In this document: piece by piece, positions 49,343 through 58,903 of the stretch
How positions within the stretch are numbered: the stretch's first letter is position 1
Layout of the letters: the number at the start of each line of letters is the position of its first letter
NCBI GenBank assembly: GCA_029266945.1
Contig: JARIED010000008.1
Location: 62,001-126,000, forward strand
Length of the DNA: 64,000 nucleotides
Source: Slackia sp.
GTDB taxonomy: Bacteria; Actinomycetota; Coriobacteriia; Coriobacteriales; Eggerthellaceae
Reading direction: 5' to 3'
Made by a program: the position numbers and the translations under genes
The notes under the pieces: model-generated
The model's input: the letters and a program-made list of their open reading frames with translations, nothing else
Database searches by the model: none
What the model was told of the DNA's origin: nothing

Positions 49343-51514
49343 ATGTCGACCTTCGGATTGATAGCCCTCGTCGTCGCCTTCGCAGGCGTCGTGGTTTCCG
49401 TCGTCTGCCTGCTGGCGGGACAGATTCTGCGAAAGACGGGCAAGCAGGGGGCCGTCTCCACCGCTTCGTGGGGCGGATGCATCGCCTCCATTCTGACCGC
49501 CGCTGCCCTTACGGTGTGCTGCGGCATCCTGGTGTATTGCTTCATGACGGGCGATATGTCCATCGAATACGTGCTCATGGAACACTCCGATGCCGATGGC
49601 ATCCTGGGCGTGCTCTACCGCTTCAGCGGCCTGTGGGCCGGACGCGAGGGCTCGCTGCTCTTCTGGGCATGGCTCATTTCGATCTTCAACGCGGTCGTCG
49701 CGGTGCGCGCCATGAAGAAGCTCGAGCCGCTCGATTGCATGGCCCTGTTCGTGTCCGACCTCGTCCTGACGGCGTTCGTCGCGGTCTGCCTGTTCTCCGA
49801 GAGCAACATGCCCTTCACCGCCACCGGAGCTCCCTACATCGACGCCGAAGGCAACCTGACCCCCATGGCGTCGGCCTTCGGCATGAGCCCGTTGCTCGAG
49901 CATTGGGCGCAGGCCATCCATCCGCCCACGCTGTTCATCGGCTATGCCGGCCTGACCATTCCGTTCGCCTACGCGATCGCCGCTCTGATCGTCAACGACC
50001 CCAGTTCTAAGTGGGTCGTGCGCGCTACGCGCTACGCTATGTTTTCGTGGTTGTTCCTCGGCATCGGCATTGGTTTGGGCGCCATCTGGGCCTACGTCGT
50101 GCTGGGCTGGGGCGGCTACTGGGCATGGGACCCGGTCGAGAACGCCAGCCTGCTTTCGTGGATGGTCGCGCTCGCGCTCGTCCATAGCTTTACGGTGTAT
50201 CGTCAGCGTGGCGCGTTCAAGCGCTGGAGCATCATGTGCGCCTCCCTCGCGTTCGCCTTCGTGGTCGTGGGCACGTTCATCACGCGCTCCGGCATCGTGC
50301 AGTCGGTCCATGCCTTCGCGGGCGACCCCGTGTCGCTGACGCTGTTCGGCGGCCTGATTGCAGTGGCCGTGCTCGTGGGCGTGGTGGGTCTGCTCATCCG
50401 CTGGAAGCCGTTCAAGTCCGACGACGCAATCGAGTCCATGATTTCCAAGTCGGCCGCATACTACTTCAACAACGTGATCATGATCGTGTTCACGCTGGTG
50501 CTGGCCTACCTCACGGTGGCAAGCGCGTTGCCCGGCTTCCTTCCGTTCGGCGGCCAGGCCTTGTCCGCCGGCACCTACGACGCGATCGCGCGTCCGCTCG
50601 GCATCGCCTACTGTCTGATCATCGCCGTGTGCCCGATGCTCGCATGGAACAAGACCGATCGAGGCGAATTCCTGCGCCTTGCCAAGGTTCCCGCGATCTG
50701 CGCCGTCGTGCTCTTCGTCGCGCTGATGGCGTATTTCGTCACCACGCTGTATCCGGCCTATGACGCGGTCATCCAGGCCGGCGCCGCCGAAGGCGCATCC
50801 CAGGCCGCTATCGCCGCTGCCGACGATCTGCTCGCGCAGGGTCCCGTGTGGTATTACAACGGCCTTGCCGTGGTCGGCTTCGCCGTGGCCAGCCTGCTGT
50901 TCTTCAACACGCTGTTTATGATCGCTCGCGCCGCGTCCAAGCGCGGCAAGGCCACGGGCAAAAACCCCGTGGTCGCCTTCTTCGGCATGCTCGGCGCCAA
51001 TTCGGCGAAATACGGCGGCTACATCGCCCACTTCGCCATGTCGATCATTCTGATCGGTCTGATCGGTTCGTCGATGTATGTCACCGAGAAGACGGGCTAT
51101 ATCGCTTTCGACGAGGAGAACGACACGGCCGAAAGCTTCGTGATCCAGAATTACGAGCTGCGCTACACCGACAACGGCATCGAGACCATGGCCAACGGCG
51201 ACGACGTGATCTACCAGGTCGAGTTTGACGTCTACGATACCGAAGACGGCTCCTACATCGGCCATGTGTCCCCGTCGGTCCAGCTGGTTTCCTCCACGCA
51301 GCAGACCAAGCTCAACGCATCGGTCATCAGCCTGCCCACCGAGGATCTGTTCGTGGTGTATCGCGGTGTCAACCAGGCGGGCGATCTGTCTATGGACGTG
51401 CGCGTCAACCCGCTGGTAAGCTTTGCCTGGGTCGGCTTCGGCCTGCTGATGGTCGGTACGGCGATCGCGCTGTTCGGCCGTCGCCGCGATCATCGCGACG
51501 AAGAAAACGCGTAG
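49343..51514 (+). CDS. ccmF: Cytochrome c maturation protein CcmF (heme lyase)
   Basis: GREGSLLFWAW, HPPTLFIGYAGLTIPFAYAIAAL, WGGYWAWDPVENASLLSWM, TRSGIVQSVHAF. Confidence 0.95.
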   Translation: MSTFGLIALVVAFAGVVVSVVCLLAGQILRKTGKQGAVSTASWGGCIASILTAAALTVCCGILVYCFMTGDMSIEYVLMEHSDADGILGVLYRFSGLWAGREGSLLFWAWLISIFNAVVAVRAMKKLEPLDCMALFVSDLVLTAFVAVCLFSESNMPFTATGAPYIDAEGNLTPMASAFGMSPLLEHWAQAIHPPTLFIGYAGLTIPFAYAIAALIVNDPSSKWVVRATRYAMFSWLFLGIGIGLGAIWAYVVLGWGGYWAWDPVENASLLSWMVALALVHSFTVYRQRGAFKRWSIMCASLAFAFVVVGTFITRSGIVQSVHAFAGDPVSLTLFGGLIAVAVLVGVVGLLIRWKPFKSDDAIESMISKSAAYYFNNVIMIVFTLVLAYLTVASALPGFLPFGGQALSAGTYDAIARPLGIAYCLIIAVCPMLAWNKTDRGEFLRLAKVPAICAVVLFVALMAYFVTTLYPAYDAVIQAGAAEGASQAAIAAADDLLAQGPVWYYNGLAVVGFAVASLLFFNTLFMIARAASKRGKATGKNPVVAFFGMLGANSAKYGGYIAHFAMSIILIGLIGSSMYVTEKTGYIAFDEENDTAESFVIQNYELRYTDNGIETMANGDDVIYQVEFDVYDTEDGSYIGHVSPSVQLVSSTQQTKLNASVISLPTEDLFVVYRGVNQAGDLSMDVRVNPLVSFAWVGFGLLMVGTAIALFGRRRDHRDEENA

Positions 51515-51564
51515 TACGGCAAGCGCCTGCCTGTCAGGCGCTTCGTTTCCAGAAGAAGGCATGT

Positions 51565-52278
51565 ATGGCAGATGCTCTCGACATACGCAAGCTGACGAAA
51601 GTCTTCGGAGACAGAAAGGCCCTCGACAAGGTGACGTTCACGTTGCCCGAGGGGGCCTTCCTCTCCATCTTCGGCCCGAACGGCGCCGGCAAGACCACGT
51701 TGCTTCGCACGCTTTCCACCCTGGCCCGACCCACGTCGGGCACGATTCGCGTCATGGGCGCCGATGCGAAGGAAGACCCCGACAAGGTGCGCGAGCACAT
51801 CGGGCTGATTTCGCATAACTCGATGCTCTATCCGGACCTCACGGCTGTGGAGAACCTCATGTTCGTCGCGCACCTTTACGGTCTGGCGAACCCCGAGGAG
51901 CGCGTGCGTGAGCTCTTGCGCGCGGTCGAGCTGGACCATCGCCGCTTCGACATGGTGCGCACGTTCTCGCGCGGCATGACGCAGCGCCTTTCGATCGCCC
52001 GCGCCTTGATCAACGACCCCGATGTGGTGTTTCTCGACGAACCGTACGCGGGTCTCGATCCCCATGCGGTGGAAATCTTCGATACGCTGCTTGACAGCCT
52101 GCGCGAAGGCCGCACGTTCGTCATGGTGAGCCACGACCTACAGAAGGGCTTCGAGGCCTGCACGCATGCGCTCGTGTTGGCGCGCGGCCGCGTGGTGGCG
52201 TTCGCCCCGAAAGAAGAGCTCGATTTCGAGGAATTCAAACAGCTCTACCGCGATACCGTCGGAATGGGGGTGGCCTGA
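51565..52278 (+). CDS. ccmA: Heme exporter ABC ATP-binding subunit CcmA
   Basis: FGPNGAGKTTLLRTL, FSRGMTQRLSIARALINDPDVVFLDEPYAGLD; position in ccm cluster. Confidence 0.92.
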   Translation: MADALDIRKLTKVFGDRKALDKVTFTLPEGAFLSIFGPNGAGKTTLLRTLSTLARPTSGTIRVMGADAKEDPDKVREHIGLISHNSMLYPDLTAVENLMFVAHLYGLANPEERVRELLRAVELDHRRFDMVRTFSRGMTQRLSIARALINDPDVVFLDEPYAGLDPHAVEIFDTLLDSLREGRTFVMVSHDLQKGFEACTHALVLARGRVVAFAPKEELDFEEFKQLYRDTVGMGVA

Positions 52279-53003
52279 TGACGCAGACGAAACCGGCTAT
52301 GAAGAGGCCGTCCACCTGGGCGCACTACGTCGCGCTGCTCAAGAAGGACCTTTCCCAGGAGCTGCACACCAAAGACATGCTCACCTCCATGGGCCTGTAC
52401 GCGCTGCTGGTGCTGGTGGTCTACGGCGCCGCGCTGGCGCAGGCGGGAAGCGAGCTGGACGTGCTGCAGATGGCTGGCGGCCTTCTGTGGGCGGTCGTGC
52501 TGTTCACGAGCCTGCTGGGCCTCAACCGCTCCTTTTCTCACGAGAAAGAGCACGGCTGCCTCGAGGGAATCCTGCTGGTCCCCATGGACCGTTCGGTCAT
52601 CTTCTTGGCGAAGGCCACGGCCAATCTGGTGTTTTTGCTCGTGGTGACGGCAGTCACCGTTCCGCTGTTCTTCTTTTTCTTCCTGGGGCAGGTGGGGGCG
52701 GCTTCCTCGTGGCCGCTCATGTTCGTGCCCTTGCTTGCGGGCACGGTGGGCATCGCGGGCGTGGGCACCATGCTTTCCACGATCACGATGAACACGCGCG
52801 GCAAAGACGTGATGCTCGCGGTGCTGTTCATTCCGCTAATGTTCCCGCTTCTGTGGGCGTGCGTGTCGGCCACGACGGTCGTGATGTGCGGCGCGGAAGG
52901 CTATGTGGAGACCTTCGTCACCTCCATGGCGCTCGCGGGCGGATACGACGTGGTGATGATTTTGTTGTCGTGGGTGCTCTATGACTTCGTGGTGACGGCG
53001 TAG
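52278..53003 (+). CDS. ccmB: Heme exporter membrane subunit CcmB
   Basis: About six TM; LLKKDLSQELHTKDMLTSMGLYALLVLVVYG, FSHEKEHGCLEGILLVPMDRSVIFLAK. Confidence 0.9.
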   Translation: MTQTKPAMKRPSTWAHYVALLKKDLSQELHTKDMLTSMGLYALLVLVVYGAALAQAGSELDVLQMAGGLLWAVVLFTSLLGLNRSFSHEKEHGCLEGILLVPMDRSVIFLAKATANLVFLLVVTAVTVPLFFFFFLGQVGAASSWPLMFVPLLAGTVGIAGVGTMLSTITMNTRGKDVMLAVLFIPLMFPLLWACVSATTVVMCGAEGYVETFVTSMALAGGYDVVMILLSWVLYDFVVTA

Positions 53004-53117
53004 TGCCGCACCGAGAGACGTGCTTCGCGGCGGGCGGCGTGCAAGCGCCGCATCGGGCCGCGTTTCGAAAAGGGTCAAAGGCCGTTCGCGAACGGCATGG
53101 ATGAAAGGATTTGTTTG

Positions 53118-53885
53118 ATGGCCAACGAGAAAACGGCCGGCGAACCGCGGGTGGGAGGCCGCCTCGACGCGATCGCGCCGTGGGCGATCGCCATCGGTGC
53201 GATCCTGGCGACGATCGGTTTCGTGGTGAACTTCACCGTGGCCCCGCTCGTCAACGGCGCCGCGGTCAGCGAACCCGCGCTGATCGGCGGCACGCTGGTG
53301 GGTAACAAGCTCCTGCTTTCGCAGAAGATCTTCTACTGGCATATGCCGGTGGCCATGGTCAGCTTCACCGCGCTCGTGTTCACCGCGTATTACAGCGTCC
53401 GCTTCCTGATGACCAAGCGTTACTGCTACGACGTGCGCGCCCGTCTGGCGACCGAGGTGTCGCTGGTCTTCGTGCTGTGCACCATGGTCACGGGCGAGAT
53501 GTGGACCCGCTTCGAGTGGGGCGTATGGTGGACGTGGGAGCCGCGCCTGACGACATACTTCATTCTGATGCTCATGATTTTCGGCTACTTCATCCTGCGC
53601 AACGCCGTCGAAGACACCGAGCGTCGCGCTGTGTATTCGAGCGTCTTCGGCATCCTGACCTTCATCGACGTGCCGATCTGCTTCCTGATCACGCGCCTCG
53701 TTCCTTCGAGCGTGCATCCGGTTATCTTCCGCACCGATTCGGGCCTTTCTCCCGAGATGCTCGTACCGCTGCTGCTTTCGCTGGCCGGCTTCATGCTCAT
53801 TGCCTTCGGCTTGTATCGCCTGCGTCTGCGCACGCAGCTTATGGAAGACACGCTCGTCCGTATCCAGGATAAATTGGAGGATTAA
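53118..53885 (+). CDS. ccmC: Heme exporter/transfer protein CcmC
   Basis: KIFYWHMPVAM, WTRFEWGVWWTWEPRLTTYFILML (tryptophan-rich WWD-type motif). Confidence 0.93.
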   Translation: MANEKTAGEPRVGGRLDAIAPWAIAIGAILATIGFVVNFTVAPLVNGAAVSEPALIGGTLVGNKLLLSQKIFYWHMPVAMVSFTALVFTAYYSVRFLMTKRYCYDVRARLATEVSLVFVLCTMVTGEMWTRFEWGVWWTWEPRLTTYFILMLMIFGYFILRNAVEDTERRAVYSSVFGILTFIDVPICFLITRLVPSSVHPVIFRTDSGLSPEMLVPLLLSLAGFMLIAFGLYRLRLRTQLMEDTLVRIQDKLED

Positions 53886-53887
53886 CC

Positions 53888-54067
53888 ATGGATCCCGTTT
53901 TGGCTGAAATCTATTCCACCGTGCTCGACGCGGCCCCCTTCGTGATTGCCGGCTATGCGCTTTTGTTTCTGGTGCTGTGCGGCTACGTCGTCTTCATCAC
54001 GACGAAGCTCAAGCGCACCGAGAAAAAGCTCGCCGCCCTCGAGGAACATGTCGACGAGCTGAAATAA
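53888..54067 (+). CDS. ccmD: CcmD-like small membrane protein (59 aa, below supplied ORF cutoff)
   Basis: Manual translation MDPVLAEIYSTVLDAAPFVIAGYALLFLVLCGYVVFITTKLKRTEKKLAALEEHVDELK; one TM then basic coil, immediately after ccmC. Confidence 0.8.
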   Translation: MDPVLAEIYSTVLDAAPFVIAGYALLFLVLCGYVVFITTKLKRTEKKLAALEEHVDELK

Positions 54068-54092
54068 CGCCGTTTCGCAATCGCGACGCATT

Positions 54093-54129
54093 CGCCGAAG
54101 GCCGCCTTTCCACAGGCGGCCTTCGGCGT
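54093..54129. terminator. Strong hairpin ending ccm operon
   Basis: cgccgaaggccgcc tttccaca ggcggccttcggcg. Confidence 0.75.
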
Positions 54130-54324
54130 TTCGTGATAACCGGACGAAAACTCGCCGTATGCGGCGGTGCGGCTTGCGGCCTGATAGTAGAATACTGTGC
54201 GTTATACGTTCAGAACATCGTTCGCGCCGCTTCGAACGCCGCGCGGCTCCCCGCGCAGGCGCTCGCAGCCGCCTTGGGGGGCTGAAGCGTGCGAAGGCGC
54301 GCCGACAAGACAGGAGATATTCGC

Positions 54325-55146
54325 ATGAAGGCCTTGATTCCCGCCGCGGGCATGGGCACCCGTTTCCTTCCGGCTACGAAGGCCCAGCCGAAAGAAATGC
54401 TGCTGGTCGTCGACCGTCCCGCCATCCAGTACGTGGTGGAGGAGGGCCTGGCGTCGGGCGCCGACGAGGTGGTCATCATCAACAGCCGCGATAAGAAATC
54501 GATCGAGAAGCACTTCACGCCTGATCCCGAGCTCGAGGCCACGTTGCGCGCCAAGGGCAAGGACGCCTTCGCCGACGCCGTTAAGCATGCGGGCGAGCTC
54601 AATGTGTCCTACGTCTACCAGGACGAGCCGCTGGGCCTGGGCCACGCGATCCACTGCGCGGCCGACGCCTGCGAAGGAGAGCCGTTCTTCGTGTTGCTGG
54701 GCGACGTGCTCGTTCCCGACAACGCCATCTGCCCCAAGATGCTTGAGATTTCCAAGGCCCACGGCGGCGCGTCCGTGATCGCCGTTCTGCCCGTGCCCGA
54801 CGAGCAGGTGAGCCGCTTCGGCATCATCGCCGGCTCCGAGGTCGAAGAGGGTGTGTGGAAGGTGGACGGCCTGGTCGAAAAGCCCAAGCTGAAAGACGCC
54901 CCGTCCAACCTGTCTGTGTTCGGCCGCTACTTGCTGAGCCCGCGCGTCATGGAGCTTCTGGCCGACGTGCAGCCCGGCGTGGGCGGCGAAATCCAGCTCA
55001 CCGACGCGCTGGACGCGGTGCTGCGCGAAGAGGAGATGTACGCGCTCGTCATCTCCGAAGAGGACGGCTTCGACACGGGCACCGTCGAAAGCTGGCTGGC
55101 CGCGAACAACGCGCTGTACGCCCGCAAGCAGGCCGCGCAGGCGTAA
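54325..55146 (+). CDS. galU: UTP--glucose-1-phosphate uridylyltransferase
   Basis: MKALIPAAGMGTRFLPATKAQPKEMLLVVDRPAIQYVVEE. Confidence 0.96.
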   Translation: MKALIPAAGMGTRFLPATKAQPKEMLLVVDRPAIQYVVEEGLASGADEVVIINSRDKKSIEKHFTPDPELEATLRAKGKDAFADAVKHAGELNVSYVYQDEPLGLGHAIHCAADACEGEPFFVLLGDVLVPDNAICPKMLEISKAHGGASVIAVLPVPDEQVSRFGIIAGSEVEEGVWKVDGLVEKPKLKDAPSNLSVFGRYLLSPRVMELLADVQPGVGGEIQLTDALDAVLREEEMYALVISEEDGFDTGTVESWLAANNALYARKQAAQA

Positions 55147-55194
55147 GACGAGGCGCCCACGGCGCATACCGACAAGACGGAAGAAGGGAAGAAC

Positions 55195-56478
55195 GTGACT
55201 TTCAATGCATTTTCGGGAGCGGCAGGACAGGATTTCTCCGACCTGCTGAGAAGCACGGCGCAGCCGGCACGCCCTCGAGGCGGCGTCTCTGCTGCAGCGG
55301 CCGGCTTTTCCGCCGAAGAGCTCGAGAGCGTGACGGGGCCCGACCGCCGCTGGTCCTGGGTGGAAATCGACCTTTCCGCGATCCGTCATAACGTGCAGGT
55401 GGCAAAGCGTCGCCTGTCTCCCGGCTGCCGCCTGATGGCCGTGGTCAAGGCGAACGCCTACGGCCACGGCGCCGTTCAGGTTGCGCGCACGGCCCTTTCC
55501 GCCGGCGCCGCCCAGCTTGCGGTAGCCACGGTGAACGAGGGCATCCAGCTGCGCCGCGCAGGCATCGAGGCGCCTATCCTGGTGCTTTCCGAGCCGCCCG
55601 CGTCGGCGATCCCGCTGCTTTTGCATCATGACCTCATGCCGTCGGTTTACACCACCGAGTTCGCGATCGCCTACGGAGAAGCGGCCGACCGTGCCGGTGT
55701 GCGTGCTCCGTATCATTTGGCGGTGAACACGGGTATGAACCGCATCGGCGTGCGCTTCGACGAGGTGCTCGAATTCATTCGCAGCATCTCGTTCCACCGC
55801 GCGCTCGAGCAGGTGGGCACCTTCACCCACTTCGCCACGGCCGACTGCGCCGAGACGCTCGATTTCAACATGCAGCTGCGTCGATTCAAGGAAACCGTGG
55901 CGGCCATGCGCGCCGCGGGCATCGATCCCGGCCTGGTGCATTGCGCCAATTCGGCGGCCATCCTGCGCTACCTAGAAACCCATATGGACATGGCTCGTCT
56001 GGGCATTTCCATGTATGGCTTCCATCCGTGCCCCGAGACGCGCGGCTACTTCGACCTGCGTCCCGCCATGAGCGTGCACGCGCGCATCACGGCGGTGAAC
56101 ACGCCTCCTATGAGCGAAGGCGTGAGCTACGGCATGAACTACCGCAGCACGGGCAGCGTGAAGATCTGCGCCATTCCCGTGGGCTACGCCGATGGATACC
56201 CGCGCGCGCTTTCCAGCCGCACGTCGGTGGTCTACGCGGGCCATCTGTGCCGTCAGGTGGGCAACATCTGCATGGATCAGTGTATGTTCGAAGTGGATCT
56301 GCGAAGCCATGGCACGCATCGCAGGCTTGACCCGCATGTGGGCGACGAGGTGCTGCTGGTGGGTTCCCAGAACGCCGCCGCCGTGTCGATCGAAGACCTG
56401 TGCGACGTGGTGGGAACCATTCCTCACGAGCTGTGCTGCGCTTTGTCCCTGCGAATGCCGAAGGTGTATCTGCGATGA
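55195..56478 (+). CDS. alr: Alanine racemase (with about 55-aa N-terminal extension)
   Basis: WVEIDLSAIRHNVQVAKRRL, AVVKANAYGHGA PLP-lysine motif. Confidence 0.94.
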   Translation: MTFNAFSGAAGQDFSDLLRSTAQPARPRGGVSAAAAGFSAEELESVTGPDRRWSWVEIDLSAIRHNVQVAKRRLSPGCRLMAVVKANAYGHGAVQVARTALSAGAAQLAVATVNEGIQLRRAGIEAPILVLSEPPASAIPLLLHHDLMPSVYTTEFAIAYGEAADRAGVRAPYHLAVNTGMNRIGVRFDEVLEFIRSISFHRALEQVGTFTHFATADCAETLDFNMQLRRFKETVAAMRAAGIDPGLVHCANSAAILRYLETHMDMARLGISMYGFHPCPETRGYFDLRPAMSVHARITAVNTPPMSEGVSYGMNYRSTGSVKICAIPVGYADGYPRALSSRTSVVYAGHLCRQVGNICMDQCMFEVDLRSHGTHRRLDPHVGDEVLLVGSQNAAAVSIEDLCDVVGTIPHELCCALSLRMPKVYLR

Positions 56479-57098
56479 CCGTGATCAACGAGCATTTCTC
56501 CACGATCGTTCCGCATGAGGGCGAATCGTCCGAGCTGCTGCTGGCCGATATCGCCGCGCAGGCGGCCTCGTGCCGCAAATGCGAGCTATGCGAGGGCCGC
56601 ATCAACGTGGTGCCCGGATTCGGCAACCCCGAGGCGCGCGTCATGCTGATCGGCGAAGCTCCCGGCAAAAACGAGGACAAGCAGGGCCTTCCGTTCGTGG
56701 GGGCCGCCGGAAAATACCTCACCGAGCTTCTGGGCTATGCAGGCTTGGCGCGCGAGGACGTGTTCATCGCGAACGTGCTCAAGTGCCGTCCGCCGTCGAA
56801 CCGCAATCCGCGCCCTGACGAGATAGAGCTGTGCACGCCGTTCTTGCGCGACCAAGTACGTGCCATCGGTCCTGAATATCTGGTCACCATGGGCAACTTC
56901 GCCACGAAATTCATCCTGAAGACCGATCGCGGCATCACGGGCCTGCATGGAAAGTCCGTCATGGCGGGCCGGTTCATTGTGTATCCGGTGTTCCATCCGG
57001 CGGCCGCGATCTACGATCGCAGCAAGCGCGACGCGCTTCAGACCGATTTCGAGGCGTTGGGCGAGCGTCTGAAGACTCCGCGTTCCAACACGCGATAA
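56475..57098 (+). CDS. Uracil-DNA glycosylase, type 4 (Fe-S) family
   Basis: CRKCELCEGR, MLIGEAPGKNEDKQGLPFVGAAGKYL, VFHPAAAIY; ATGA overlap with alr. Confidence 0.92.
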   Translation: MTVINEHFSTIVPHEGESSELLLADIAAQAASCRKCELCEGRINVVPGFGNPEARVMLIGEAPGKNEDKQGLPFVGAAGKYLTELLGYAGLAREDVFIANVLKCRPPSNRNPRPDEIELCTPFLRDQVRAIGPEYLVTMGNFATKFILKTDRGITGLHGKSVMAGRFIVYPVFHPAAAIYDRSKRDALQTDFEALGERLKTPRSNTR

Positions 57099-57184
57099 TC
57101 GCAGTTCAAGCATGCAATTCGACGCACGGTCCGCTTCGGCGGGCAGTGCGTTTTTCGTCGTAAAAACAAGTTAGCCAATAAAAT

Positions 57185-57201
57185 AATTTGATAATCAAAC
57201 T
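57185..57201. promoter_or_regulatory. FabT-like operator palindrome overlapping promoter of degV-marR-fab locus
   Basis: aatttgataatcaaact, reverse complement agtttgattatcaaatt; TTGATA (57188-57193) - 16 nt - TATACT (57210-57215). Confidence 0.7.
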
Positions 57202-57250
57202 AAAACGAGTATACTTTCGCCTCGCTGTCCTTGCGAGAAAGGAACTTGTT

Positions 57251-58111
57251 ATGAAAATCGCCCTTGTCACCGACTCGACGTGCGACTGGCCCTTTGCCGA
57301 TTACGCCGCGCGTGACGTATCTATGGTTCCGCTGAGCATCGGCCTCGGCGATAAATCGCTGCTCGACCAGGTAGAGCTGTCCTCCGACGGCTTTTGCGAC
57401 CTGCTTGGAAACGCGACGACCGAACCTCCTACCACCTCGCAGCCTTCGCCGGGCGCGTTTTCCGCGCTGTTCGATGAGCTGGCCGAGCGCGGCTACGACG
57501 CGGTGCTGTGCATGCATATCGGCTCGAAGCTTTCGGGCACGGTGCAGTCGGCTTCGATCGCGGCCGCCCATGCTCCGATCGACGTGCGCGTGGTCGATAC
57601 GCAGCTGGCGGCCTCGGCGCTGGGTCTTGTGGTCGACCAGGCGTGCCGTCTGCGCGATGCCGGCATCGACGACATCGACGAGTTGGAGCGCCGCGTTTCG
57701 CAAGCGTGCGCGAACACCAAGATTCTGTTGATTCCCGAAACGCTCGATTCGCTCGTACGCGGCGGAAGGCTGCCGAAGGAGACGGCCGACAAGATGGGCA
57801 TGCTCAATGTACGCGCCCTGCTGACGATCGACGAAAGCGGAAGCGTGGTATTCTTCGATAAGGCCCGGGGCTCGAAGGGCGCCGTTGCACGCTGTATCGA
57901 GGTTCTCGAAGAGGCCGCGGCCCAGCACGGTCCGCTCGATGTGCGCTACACCCATGTGCGCAATGCCGCCGCGGCCGAGAAGCTGGCGGCCGCCATCGAG
58001 GCGTCGAACGCCGAGGTTGCAAGCGTGCACGCCGATATTTGCGGCGCCACGATCGCGACTCACCTGGGCCTGGGGGCATGGGGCGTCGCCATGGCGCCGC
58101 GTGCGGTGTAG
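57251..58111 (+). CDS. DegV family protein (FakB-like fatty-acid-binding)
   Basis: IALVTDSTCDWP, TTSQPSPGAFSALFDEL, MHIGSKLSGTVQSA. Confidence 0.92.
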   Translation: MKIALVTDSTCDWPFADYAARDVSMVPLSIGLGDKSLLDQVELSSDGFCDLLGNATTEPPTTSQPSPGAFSALFDELAERGYDAVLCMHIGSKLSGTVQSASIAAAHAPIDVRVVDTQLAASALGLVVDQACRLRDAGIDDIDELERRVSQACANTKILLIPETLDSLVRGGRLPKETADKMGMLNVRALLTIDESGSVVFFDKARGSKGAVARCIEVLEEAAAQHGPLDVRYTHVRNAAAAEKLAAAIEASNAEVASVHADICGATIATHLGLGAWGVAMAPRAV

Positions 58112-58136
58112 GCATCGAAAAAAAAGGGGGGGTTCT

Positions 58137-58589
58137 ATGACGGAGGCAGCGCAGCGTCGCCGCCATGTGAACGATCTGTTGGTGGAGACGTTCAACAGCA
58201 TTTTGCGCGTCGAAGAAAACGTCGTGCGCAACCGTCTGACCGAGGGACTCACCATATCCGAAGTGCACACGATCCATGCGATCGGCCTTCGCGGGTCAAG
58301 TCCGATGAACGCGATCGCGGCGCGGCTCGATGTGACGCTTGCCACGTGCACCACTGCGGTGGGAAAGCTCGTGGCCAAAGGCTTCGCCGAGCGTTCGCGC
58401 AGCGATGCGGATCGACGTCAGGTGCTCGTGTCGTTGACCAAAGAGGGAAGGCAGGCCTATCGTGTGCACGAGCTCTTCCATAAAGAAATGGTCGATGCGG
58501 CTTTCGCCGATCTGACCGAAGAGGAAGAGGCCGTGCTCGTCAGGGCGCTGACCAAGGTCAAGGACTTCTTCGAAGAGCCTGGCGAATAA
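58137..58589 (+). CDS. MarR family transcriptional regulator (FabT-like by context)
   Basis: wHTH ISEVHTIHAIG...MNAIAARLDVTLATCTTAVGKLVAKGFAERSRSDADRRQVLVSLTKEG; precedes fab genes. Confidence 0.85.
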   Translation: MTEAAQRRRHVNDLLVETFNSILRVEENVVRNRLTEGLTISEVHTIHAIGLRGSSPMNAIAARLDVTLATCTTAVGKLVAKGFAERSRSDADRRQVLVSLTKEGRQAYRVHELFHKEMVDAAFADLTEEEEAVLVRALTKVKDFFEEPGE

Positions 58590-58595
58590 CGAGGA

Positions 58596-58625
58596 ATCGA
58601 TGCGGGGGCTGCCCCGCATCTTTTC
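58596..58625 (+). terminator. Putative terminator/attenuator between marR and acpP
   Basis: gatgcgggggctgccccgcatctttt. Confidence 0.65.
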
Positions 58626-58673
58626 GACATAAAAAAGCTAAGACTATCAAATAATCAGAAAGGCGTATTAAAA

Positions 58674-58895
58674 ATGGAGACCATCGAAATCGTGAAGTCC
58701 GTCCTGCAGGACAACCTGGACATCGACCCCGCCGACGTGACCGCCGATTCCACGTTCGAAACGCTCGGCGTCGACTCGCTCGACATGGTCGAGCTTGTGT
58801 GCGACCTGGAAGACCGCTGCGATATCGAGTTCGGCGAGCCCGATGGCTTGACGACGGTCGGCAACCTGGTCGACTACATCGAGTCGCTGCGTTAG
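58674..58895 (+). CDS. acpP: Acyl carrier protein (copy 2, fab cluster)
   Basis: VDSLDMVELVCDLEDR phosphopantetheine site. Confidence 0.96.
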   Translation: METIEIVKSVLQDNLDIDPADVTADSTFETLGVDSLDMVELVCDLEDRCDIEFGEPDGLTTVGNLVDYIESLR

Positions 58896-58903
58896 GAACG
58901 CAC

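Noticed and set aside
48416-51562. 1048-aa minus-strand ORF antisense to ccmE/ccmF
   Set aside because: His/Arg/Gly/Asp-rich composition typical of the complementary frame of high-GC genes; the sense strand encodes clear Ccm proteins.
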